From Prevotellaceae bacterium (GTDB lineage: Bacteria > Bacteroidota > Bacteroidia > Bacteroidales > Bacteroidaceae): DNA of 5,892 nucleotides. Below, piece after piece: positions 1 through 5,892 of this stretch. Under the pieces are notes generated by a model. That model ran no database searches and was not told where the DNA came from. It saw nothing but the letters and a program-made list of their open reading frames with translations. The DNA lies in contig JAJPYW010000101.1 in assembly GCA_021204715.1 (NCBI GenBank), positions 1 to 5,892 on the forward strand. The letters run 5' to 3'. Made by a program: the position numbers and the translations under genes. How positions within the stretch are numbered: position 1 is the first letter of the stretch; each line of letters starts with the position of its first letter.

Positions 1-447
1 GTTTTGGTCCATGTTGAAATAAGTGATACCGCCGTTAATCAAATTCCCGCGCGCGCCAAGCATGGAAGCGGCGTTGGGCTTACGGTATTTGTTCTTGATT
101 TTGCCCTTTTCATCGGGAATTTGGGCCAGTTCGTCACACTTCAAGTAGAGTTTGCACATTTCAAGTGCACTGTCATACACTTTCATTGTGTCGTAAGGCT
201 GACGCAGGTAGGCTTTCTCCATTTGCGTATCGCCGATGCGCTTCTGGATATAACCGGCTACATCCCAAGTGTTGGGGTCGTCCTTCGTCTCGGAATCGGT
301 CAAGGCGGCGTTAATCAACTGTTCGGCCTTGTCAAAGTCGGGGTTGGTCCCGCCAGCAATGCTCTTGGCATCTTTCACATTCTTCACTTGTGCGAAGGTA
401 AAACCAGCCACAAGCAGTAAAACCATTGTAAACAGAACTCTTTTCAT
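1..447 (-). CDS. Exported TPR-like protein, N-terminal part (truncated by window edge)
   Basis: Reading the minus strand from the ATG at 447-445 gives 149 codons open to the window edge, so the C-terminus is missing. The protein starts with a clear signal peptide: basic MKR, a hydrophobic core (VLFTMVLLLVAGFTF), then an Ala-Gln junction near residues 19-20 typical of signal peptidase I sites in this phylum. It is therefore probably periplasmic. The mature part is hydrophilic and helical, with a segment around residues 36-75 (PDFDKAEQLINAAL, then a Trp/Gly/Tyr-containing helix) that resembles a tetratricopeptide repeat; a second helical unit appears to begin near the edge. The start lies 37 bases after the gyrA stop on the same strand. 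I see no Bacteroidetes promoter in that gap, so read-through from gyrA is likely. The bases before the ATG are A/T-rich with no Shine-Dalgarno motif, which is common in this phylum. From memory, TPR-type exported proteins occur next to gyrA in Bacteroidales; the function is unknown. The gene is well supported, the fold moderately. Confidence 0.85.
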   Translation of the reverse strand, partial: MKRVLFTMVLLLVAGFTFAQVKNVKDAKSIAGGTNPDFDKAEQLINAALTDSETKDDPNTWDVAGYIQKRIGDTQMEKAYLRQPYDTMKVYDSALEMCKLYLKCDELAQIPDEKGKIKNKYRKPNAASMLGARGNLINGGITYFNMDQN

Positions 448-484
448 GTTCGTAAAGATTTGAATTTAAATTGTTTGTATGTCT

Positions 485-2968
485 CTATAATCTGTCTTTT
501 TCTTCTTGAGGCTCCTCCTCTACTTCAGAGGCTACTTTACATACGGAGCCAATTTCATCGTTCCTTTTCTCCAAGTTGATGAGCCGCACGCCTTGCGTGG
601 CACGGCCCATGATGCGTATGGAGGCCACATTCAGGCGGATGGTGATGCCCGACTTGTTGATAATCATCAGGTCATGCTCGTCGGTCACCGACTTGATGGC
701 TACCAATTTGCCCGTCTTGTCGGTGATGTTCAACGTCTTCACGCCTTTGCCGCCGCGGTTGGTCTTGCGGTAGTCCTCCACGTCGGAACGCTTGCCGTAA
801 CCCTGTTCGGAAACCACCATGACGCTCTCTTCTTTGGTGTTCTTGATGCAGACCATGCCCACCACTGCATCGTCGGCATCGTCGTCCAAGGTAATGCCGC
901 GCACGCCCGTGGCGGTGCGTCCCATTTCCCTGACGGCGCTTTCATGGAAGCGGATGGCACGCCCGTTGCGGTTGGCGATGATGATTTCATTGTCGCCGTC
1001 GGTCATGCGTACCTCGATCACACGGTCGTCCTCACGGATAGTGATGGCGTTCACGCCGTTCTGCCGCGGGCGTGAGTACTGTTCCAACCGGGTTTTCTTG
1101 ATGACGCCCCGGCGTGTGCAGAAGAGCACGTAGTGCGAGTTGATATAGTCGGTATCGCCCAAGTTCTTCACGCGCAGGTAGGCCGTCACGGCATCGTCCG
1201 TGTCGATGTTCAGCAAGTTCTGTATGGCGCGCCCTTTGGAGCTCTTGGAACCTTCGGGAATTTCATACACCTTCAGCCAGTAGCACTTTCCCCGCTGGGT
1301 GAAGAACATCATGGTGTTGTGCATGGTGGCCGGATAGATGTGCTCCACAAAGTCCTCGTCGCGCGTCTCGCTGCCCTTTGACCCTACTCCACCCCGGTTT
1401 TGGGCGTGGAATTCACTCAATGGCGTGCGCTTGATGTAGCCCAAGTGAGAGATGGTGATGATCATTTGGTCGTCGGAATAGAAATCTTCCGGATTGAACT
1501 CTTCCGAGGAGTATACAATTTCCGAGCGGCGGGCGTCGCCATACTTGGCCTTTACCTCGAGCAGCTCGTCGGTGATGACCTTGCGGCACATCCCATCGTC
1601 GGAAAGTATCTGCTTCAAATGCTCGATGAGTTTCCGCACTTCGTCCAATTCGGCGCGCAACTGCTCCTGCATGAGGCCGGTGAGCTGGCGCAACCGCATG
1701 TCCACGATGGCGCGCGCCTGCACTTCGCTCAACGCGAAACGCTCCATGAGCGAATTGACTGCCTCAGCGGGCGTGGAAGCGGCGCGGATGAGCCGTATCA
1801 CCTCTTCTATATTGTCGGACGCGATGATGAGTCCATCAAGGATGTGCGCCCGCTCCTCGGCCTTCTTCAAGTCGTAGCGCGTGCGGCGGATAACCACGTC
1901 GTGCCGGTGCTCCACGAAATATTGAATAAGCTCCTTCAAGTTGAGCAGACGGGGACGGCCGTGTACCAGCGCCACGTTGTTCACCCCGAAGGAGGTCTGC
2001 ATGGCGGTCATTTTATAGAGCTTGTTCAAGATGACGTTGGCATTGGCGTCGCGTTTCAGGTCGACGACAATGCGCATGCCCTCGCGGTCGGACTCGTCGT
2101 TGGCGTTGGCGATGCCTTCTATCTTCTTCTCCACGGCAAGCTCGGCGATGGCCTTGACCAATTCGGCCTTGTTCACGCCGTAAGGTATCTCGGTAATGAC
2201 AATCTTGTCGTGCGTGTTCCCACTCTCTATCTCAGCTTTGGCACGCATGACGACGCGTCCCCGGCCTGTAAGGTAGGCCTCGCGCACGCCGCTCATGCCG
2301 TAGATGTAGCCACCTGTAGGGAAGTCGGGCGCCTTTACATAGTTCATCAACTCTTCGACGGTGATGTCGTTGTTGTCTATATAGGCCACGCAAGCGTCAA
2401 TCACTTCCGAAAGGTTGTGTGTGGGCATGTTGGTGGCCATACCCACCGCGATACCCGAAGCGCCGTTCACCAACAGGTTGGGAATACGGGTGGGCATCAC
2501 CGTGGGTTCCTGCAGGGAGTCGTCGAAGTTGTTCTGCATGTCCACCGTTTCCTTGTCGATGTCCTGCATCATCTCCTCGCCTATCTTCTGCAAGCGGCAC
2601 TCGGTGTAACGCATGGCGGCCGCGCCGTCGCCGTCCACCGACCCGTAGTTGCCCTGCCCGTCGACGAGCATGTAGCGCATGGCCCAAGGCTGCGCCATAC
2701 GCACCAACGCCCCGTAAACGGAGGAGTCACCGTGGGGGTGGTACTTGCCTAATACCTCGCCCACTACCCTCGCCGATTTCTTATAGGGTTTGTCTGATGT
2801 ATTTCCCAATCCCATCATGCCGAAGAGAATGCGCCGGTGCACCGGTTTGAAGCCATCCCTTACATCGGGCAACGCACGCGACACGATGACCGACATGGAG
2901 TAGTCGATGTACGACGACTTCATCTCCTCTTCGATATTTACTTTAATAATCCTGTCTTGATCAAGCAT
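485..2968 (-). CDS. gyrA: DNA gyrase subunit A (type IIA topoisomerase, ATP-dependent negative supercoiling)
   Basis: This is the 827-residue cleavage and wrapping subunit of the cytoplasmic GyrA2GyrB2 enzyme. It starts at ATG 2968-2966, with AAAAGGATGA 5-14 bases upstream, and ends at TAG. The breakage-reunion domain is intact: [18 protein letters not shown] at about 31-48, the quinolone pocket [17 protein letters not shown] at 77-93, and catalytic Tyr121 in AMRYTE, which attacks DNA. Tower and coiled-coil/C-gate regions follow to about residue 500. The C-terminal pinwheel shows six strands of one pattern: [11 protein letters not shown] (about 512), [44 protein letters not shown] (723) and [11 protein letters not shown], ending in a short acidic tail ([11 protein letters not shown]). 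The GyrA-box position reads QNRGGVG (523-529) rather than the classical QRRGGKG, while blade five carries TNRGGKG (736-742). Blade number and N-terminal sequence favour GyrA over ParC. Residue 86 is Gly where E. coli has Asp87; Ser82 matches E. coli Ser83. It is slightly shorter than the E. coli protein (875 aa), and no frameshift is visible. Confidence 0.98.
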   Translation of the reverse strand: MLDQDRIIKVNIEEEMKSSYIDYSMSVIVSRALPDVRDGFKPVHRRILFGMMGLGNTSDKPYKKSARVVGEVLGKYHPHGDSSVYGALVRMAQPWAMRYMLVDGQGNYGSVDGDGAAAMRYTECRLQKIGEEMMQDIDKETVDMQNNFDDSLQEPTVMPTRIPNLLVNGASGIAVGMATNMPTHNLSEVIDACVAYIDNNDITVEELMNYVKAPDFPTGGYIYGMSGVREAYLTGRGRVVMRAKAEIESGNTHDKIVITEIPYGVNKAELVKAIAELAVEKKIEGIANANDESDREGMRIVVDLKRDANANVILNKLYKMTAMQTSFGVNNVALVHGRPRLLNLKELIQYFVEHRHDVVIRRTRYDLKKAEERAHILDGLIIASDNIEEVIRLIRAASTPAEAVNSLMERFALSEVQARAIVDMRLRQLTGLMQEQLRAELDEVRKLIEHLKQILSDDGMCRKVITDELLEVKAKYGDARRSEIVYSSEEFNPEDFYSDDQMIITISHLGYIKRTPLSEFHAQNRGGVGSKGSETRDEDFVEHIYPATMHNTMMFFTQRGKCYWLKVYEIPEGSKSSKGRAIQNLLNIDTDDAVTAYLRVKNLGDTDYINSHYVLFCTRRGVIKKTRLEQYSRPRQNGVNAITIREDDRVIEVRMTDGDNEIIIANRNGRAIRFHESAVREMGRTATGVRGITLDDDADDAVVGMVCIKNTKEESVMVVSEQGYGKRSDVEDYRKTNRGGKGVKTLNITDKTGKLVAIKSVTDEHDLMIINKSGITIRLNVASIRIMGRATQGVRLINLEKRNDEIGSVCKVASEVEEEPQEEKDRL

Positions 2969-2974
2969 TTAAAA

Positions 2975-2984
2975 TCATCCTTTT
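2975..2984 (-). promoter_or_regulatory. Ribosome-binding site of gyrA
   Basis: The minus strand reads AAAAGGATGA, with the AGGA core ending 9 bases before the ATG at 2968. This is normal Shine-Dalgarno spacing and fixes the start, which also matches the usual N-terminus of GyrA ([17 protein letters not shown]). Confidence 0.7.
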
Positions 2985-3018
2985 GGTTATAAACCATATC
3001 GGTTTGTAAAAAAGCACG

Positions 3019-3048
3019 CTAAGATACGGTTTTTTTACGACTTGCAAA
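3019..3048 (-). promoter_or_regulatory. Predicted Bacteroidetes-type promoter of gyrA
   Basis: On the minus strand TTTG (3048-3045) is followed after exactly 18 bases by TATCTTAG (3026-3019). The known housekeeping (SigA-type) promoter of Bacteroidetes has TTTG near -33 and TAnnTTTG near -7, so the upstream element is perfect and the downstream one differs at one fixed base (TTAG for TTTG). Transcription would start near 3012, giving a leader of roughly 45 bases. Spacing and element order are seen directly; activity is inferred. Confidence 0.6.
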
Positions 3049-3152
3049 TCATTTTAAAGGGAAAGTTTTCTAAGAGCGGGAAAAATAGTGTAAATGATGC
3101 GGTAGATGGCATAGAGTTTGTACCCTTTTGGAATAAAAACAAGCGTTTTTAA

Positions 3153-3182
3153 TTTGTCGTGTGAAAAATATGCTTATCTTTG
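3153..3182 (+). promoter_or_regulatory. Predicted Bacteroidetes-type promoter of clpC
   Basis: TTTG (3153-3156) is followed after 18 bases by TATCTTTG (3175-3182), a perfect match to the Bacteroidetes -7 element TAnnTTTG. Transcription would start at about 3188-3190, leaving a leader of nearly 80 bases before clpC. No CIRCE-type heat-shock repeat is visible nearby, so a housekeeping sigma factor is the simplest reading. Confidence 0.75.
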
Positions 3183-3205
3183 CCTGAAGCCAATAAGGAA
3201 AAAGC

Positions 3206-3226
3206 ATGACAATATCACGAGTGTAA
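3206..3226 (+). CDS. Possible six-codon leader ORF (MTISRV) upstream of clpC
   Basis: Inside the predicted clpC leader an ATG is followed by five sense codons and TAA. It is preceded by AAGGAAAA (3195-3202), a plausible ribosome-binding site though close to the ATG. The peptide MTISRV resembles no leader peptide I know: there is no run of a regulatory amino acid and no clear attenuator hairpin. It may be chance, since short ORFs are frequent in A/T-rich leaders. Confidence 0.2.
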   Translation: MTISRV

Positions 3227-3244
3227 TAATAATAAGGTATATAT

Positions 3245-3255
3245 AAGGAAGGAGA
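3245..3255 (+). promoter_or_regulatory. Strong Shine-Dalgarno site of clpC
   Basis: AAGGAAGGAGA contains AGGAG ending 12 bases before the ATG at 3267. The match is strong for a phylum in which many genes lack the motif, though spacing is on the long side. No other in-frame ATG, GTG or TTG lies between it and 3267, so it supports the chosen start. Confidence 0.65.
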
Positions 3256-3266
3256 TTGCAAGATAT

Positions 3267-5831
3267 ATGGCAGAGAGTTGGGGTGAATTCTCCGAAAGAT
3301 TCACTGAAATAGTTAAATACAGCAAAGAAGAGGCAGAGCGGTTGGGCAACAAATTTGTGGAGCCCGACCACTTGCTGTTGGCCATGATACGTGAAGGCCG
3401 CGGGCGGGGCATACAAGTGCTCAAACAGCTGAATGTGGACCTGCCGCTACTGAAACGGCGGTTGGACGAGCTGTTGCGGGAAGCCGGCGACGTTTCAGAC
3501 ACCCGTGAAGAAGAGGTGGTTATCTCGGGCAGGTCGCTCAACATCATGCGCATCTGCTTGTTGGAGGCCCGTCTGTTGAAGCGACAACCCGTGGGGAGCG
3601 AATACCTTTTGCTGGCTTTGTTGCGCGACGGTACCAGTGCGGGAGCGCACTTCTTGGAAGAGAACAACATCACCTACCGGCAGGTGTTCCAGCTCCTCGC
3701 GTCGGCCGCCAAGCAGCCCCGTTCGGGCTTGGATTTCACCCAAGAAGACGATGACGAGGACGATGTTCCTGAATCCAAACCATGGGGAAAGCAACCTTCG
3801 GGGGCGTCATCCCGTGGTAAAGGAACAGCCACTTCGACCAAGCGGAGCAATAAAGGTACGCCTGCGTTGGACAACTTCGGCATAGACATCACGCAAGCCG
3901 CGCGCGAGGGCAAGTTGGACCCCGTGGTGGGCCGTGCGGCCGAAATAGAGCGTGTGGTGCAAGTACTCAGCCGCCGCAAGAAAAACAACCCCGTGCTTAT
4001 AGGCGAGCCCGGCGTGGGTAAGTCGGCCATTGTGGAAGGATTGGCCTTGCGTATAGTGGAACGGCGTGTATCGCGCGCCCTCTTCGACAAGCGTGTGGTC
4101 ATGCTCGACATGTCCGGCGTGGTGGCAGGCACCAAGTACCGCGGACAGTTCGAGGAGCGGTTGCACTCCCTCATCACTGAGTTGCAGGAAAACCCGGAAG
4201 TCATCCTTTTCATCGATGAAATACACACGTTGGTAGGTGCCGGCAATCCGGCCGGCTCCATGGATGCCGCCAACATGCTCAAGCCTGCGTTGGCCCGTGG
4301 TGAAATACAGTGCATAGGTGCCACCACGCTTGGCGAGTACCGCAAGACCATCGAGAAAGACGGCGCGTTGGAGCGCCGTTTCCAAAAGGTTATCGTGGAT
4401 GCCGCCACGCCCGAAGAGACATTGGTCATTCTGCAGAACATCAAGGAGCGGTACGAGGAACACCACAACGTGAACTACACTCCTGAAGCCTTGGAAGCCT
4501 GCGTGAAGCTATCCGAGCGCTACATAAGCGACCGCTACTTCCCCGACAAGGCCATTGATGTAATGGATGAAGCCGGCTCGCGCGTGCACCTGACCAACAT
4601 CAGCGTGCCCAAGGAGATAGAAGATAAAGAGGAGGAGATAGCCAAGGCGCGCGCTTTGAAATCGAAGGCGGTGAAGGAGCAGAATTTCGAGTTGGCCGCC
4701 GATTACCGCGACCGGGAAAAGCGTTGCCAGACCGAATTGGAAGAGATGAAGCGCGAGTGGGAAACGCACCTTAAGGAAAACCGGCAGAAGGTAGACGCAG
4801 AAGTCATCGCCCAAGTAGTCTCCATGATGTCGGGCGTTCCCTTGCAGCGCATGGCCGGGGCTGAAGGTGTCAAATTGGCAGGCTTACAGACGGAATTGAA
4901 GCGTTCCGTCATAGGTCAGGACGCCGCCATCGACCGCTTGGCAAAAGCCATACTGCGCGGGCGTGTGGGCTTGAAAGACCCCGGCCGTCCCATCGGCTCG
5001 TTCCTCTTCTTGGGGCCTACCGGCGTGGGCAAGACGCATTTGGCCAAACAGTTGGCCTTGCAGCTCTTCGGGTCGGAAGACGCTTTGGTGCGGATAGACA
5101 TGAGTGAATACATGGAGAAGTTCACGGTGTCGCGCATGATTGGCGCCGCCCCCGGTTACGTGGGTTACGAAGAGGGCGGACAACTCACCGAGAAGGTGCG
5201 GCGCAAGCCCTATTGCATCGTGCTGTTGGATGAAATTGAGAAAGCGCACCCCGATGTCTTCAACATTCTTTTGCAGGTGCTCGACGAGGGACGCCTCACC
5301 GACAACATCGGCCGCACGATAGACTTCAAGAACACGGTCATCATCATGACCTCCAACGTGGGAACACGCCAGCTCAAGGAGTTCGGGCGCGGCGTGGGCT
5401 TCGCGGCGCAACGTCAAGACAAAGGGAACGCTTACTTCCGCGACGTCATCCGCAAGGCGTTGGAAAAAACCTTCGCGCCTGAGTTCTTGAACCGGTTGGA
5501 TGAAATCATCACCTTCGACCAGCTCTCCCGGGAAGCCATCCGCCACATTGTCGACATCGAGCTGGCGCGGCTTGACCGCAGGCTCATGGAGATGGGCTAC
5601 CACGTGAAGCTCGACGAAGCCGCCAAGAACTTCCTTGTAGACAAAGGCTACGACGTGCAGTTCGGCGCCCGCCCGCTCAAGCGCACCATCCAGAGCCAGT
5701 TAGAAGACAAACTCTCTGAAGCGATAGTCTCCGGCCGTTTGGACGCCGCGCGTCCGGTCAACGTTACGTTGGATACTGAAAAGAACGAACTGAAACTGAC
5801 GCAGGAACCCGCTTTCGAGCCGTTGCCGTAA
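3267..5831 (+). CDS. clpC: ATP-dependent Clp protease ATP-binding subunit ClpC (Hsp100 unfoldase)
   Basis: This 854-residue cytoplasmic AAA+ ring ATPase unfolds proteins and threads them into a peptidase. Two Clp-N repeats fill residues 4-145. A charged linker follows (about 146-205), with an acidic run at 160-166 and then a Ser/Gly/Lys-rich stretch. The first ATPase domain has Walker A GEPGVGKS (246-253), pore loop TKYRG (289-293), Walker B with Asp317-Glu318 and arginine finger region ERRF (369-372). A UVR-type middle domain lies at about 450-490, which distinguishes ClpC from ClpA and from ClpB with its long coiled coil. The second ATPase domain has Walker A GPTGVGKT (583-590), pore loop GYVGY (630-634), Walker B Asp655-Glu656, EFLNR (739-743) and sensor-2 GAR (800-802). 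VGF at 710-712 matches the ClpP-docking tripeptide of ClpC proteins, so ClpP is the likely partner. All catalytic residues are present. It is transcribed divergently from gyrA, with its own promoter. B. subtilis ClpC is about 810 aa; much of the extra length lies in the linker. Confidence 0.97.
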   Translation: MAESWGEFSERFTEIVKYSKEEAERLGNKFVEPDHLLLAMIREGRGRGIQVLKQLNVDLPLLKRRLDELLREAGDVSDTREEEVVISGRSLNIMRICLLEARLLKRQPVGSEYLLLALLRDGTSAGAHFLEENNITYRQVFQLLASAAKQPRSGLDFTQEDDDEDDVPESKPWGKQPSGASSRGKGTATSTKRSNKGTPALDNFGIDITQAAREGKLDPVVGRAAEIERVVQVLSRRKKNNPVLIGEPGVGKSAIVEGLALRIVERRVSRALFDKRVVMLDMSGVVAGTKYRGQFEERLHSLITELQENPEVILFIDEIHTLVGAGNPAGSMDAANMLKPALARGEIQCIGATTLGEYRKTIEKDGALERRFQKVIVDAATPEETLVILQNIKERYEEHHNVNYTPEALEACVKLSERYISDRYFPDKAIDVMDEAGSRVHLTNISVPKEIEDKEEEIAKARALKSKAVKEQNFELAADYRDREKRCQTELEEMKREWETHLKENRQKVDAEVIAQVVSMMSGVPLQRMAGAEGVKLAGLQTELKRSVIGQDAAIDRLAKAILRGRVGLKDPGRPIGSFLFLGPTGVGKTHLAKQLALQLFGSEDALVRIDMSEYMEKFTVSRMIGAAPGYVGYEEGGQLTEKVRRKPYCIVLLDEIEKAHPDVFNILLQVLDEGRLTDNIGRTIDFKNTVIIMTSNVGTRQLKEFGRGVGFAAQRQDKGNAYFRDVIRKALEKTFAPEFLNRLDEIITFDQLSREAIRHIVDIELARLDRRLMEMGYHVKLDEAAKNFLVDKGYDVQFGARPLKRTIQSQLEDKLSEAIVSGRLDAARPVNVTLDTEKNELKLTQEPAFEPLP

Positions 5832-5844
5832 GCGATTCCCCCGA

Positions 5845-5859
5845 TTCTATATAATAGAA
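5845..5859. repeat. Small inverted repeat downstream of clpC
   Basis: TTCTAT and ATAGAA flank a 3-base centre (ATA), 13 bases after the clpC stop. A 6-bp A/T-rich stem with a 3-base loop and no following T-run is too weak to call a terminator. It could be part of a 3' structure or a chance palindrome in A/T-rich DNA. The remaining bases to the window end hold no gene that I can support. Confidence 0.35.
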
Positions 5860-5892
5860 GCATGCCGCAAGGGCACCACATCAAGGTGTGCT

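Noticed and set aside
4..420. A 138-codon plus-strand open frame at the left edge
   Set aside because: It is antisense to the minus-strand gene at 1-447, which has a convincing signal peptide and sits directly behind gyrA; the plus-strand product shows no family features.
1400..2752. A 450-codon open frame on the plus strand opposite gyrA
   Set aside because: It lies entirely antisense to a highly conserved gyrA. Its His/Val/Gly-rich translation is what the codon bias of the real gene produces in an antisense frame, and it has no recognisable domain or ribosome-binding site.
3115..3130. Second promoter-like motif (TAGAGTTTG) upstream of clpC
   Set aside because: It has three bases between TA and TTTG instead of two, and the perfect TATCTTTG element at 3175-3182 is the better candidate.
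3070..3261. A 63-codon minus-strand open frame in the gyrA-clpC intergenic region
   Set aside because: It overlaps the clpC promoter and leader, has no ribosome-binding site that I can see, and its Tyr/Phe-rich translation reflects A/T-rich DNA.
3674..4468. A 264-codon open frame on the minus strand opposite clpC, and a similar 239-codon one at 4884-5603
   Set aside because: Both are antisense to conserved ATPase domains, with Ser/Arg- or His/Val-rich translations typical of shadow frames and no upstream signals.
5863..5874. Small hairpin TGCC-GCAA(G)-GGCA near the right edge
   Set aside because: A four-base-pair stem without a T-run is expected by chance and does not support a terminator call.

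Overview
The window looks like chromosomal core-genome DNA from a member of the Bacteroidota, most likely order Bacteroidales. Three things point there: the sequence style of the encoded GyrA and ClpC proteins, two promoters matching the Bacteroidetes pattern (TTTG, 18 bases, then TAnnTTTG or a one-base variant), and A/T-rich intergenic DNA flanking GC-richer genes. I see no mobile element, tRNA, rRNA, CRISPR array or sign of recent transfer.

Layout: (1) 1-447, minus strand: the first 149 codons of an exported protein with a likely tetratricopeptide-like helical fold, cut by the left window edge. (2) 485-2968, minus strand: complete gyrA (DNA gyrase subunit A, 827 aa), 37 bases upstream of gene 1 and probably co-transcribed with it. 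(3) 2969-3266: a 298-base divergent intergenic region with one predicted promoter facing each way, a ribosome-binding site for each gene and a possible 6-codon leader ORF before clpC. (4) 3267-5831, plus strand: complete clpC (Clp/Hsp100 ATPase, 854 aa). (5) 5832-5892: a short tail with a small inverted repeat and no convincing terminator before the window ends.

GyrA (with GyrB, not present here) introduces negative supercoils into DNA. ClpC unfolds proteins and, judging from its VGF loop, passes them to the ClpP peptidase. The two are housekeeping systems sharing an intergenic region, with no evidence of a direct functional link.

I did not find a new biological system. The points most worth a second look are the GyrA-box (degenerate in the first pinwheel blade, near-canonical in a later one), the long charged linker in ClpC, the matched pair of divergent promoters and the possible leader ORF.
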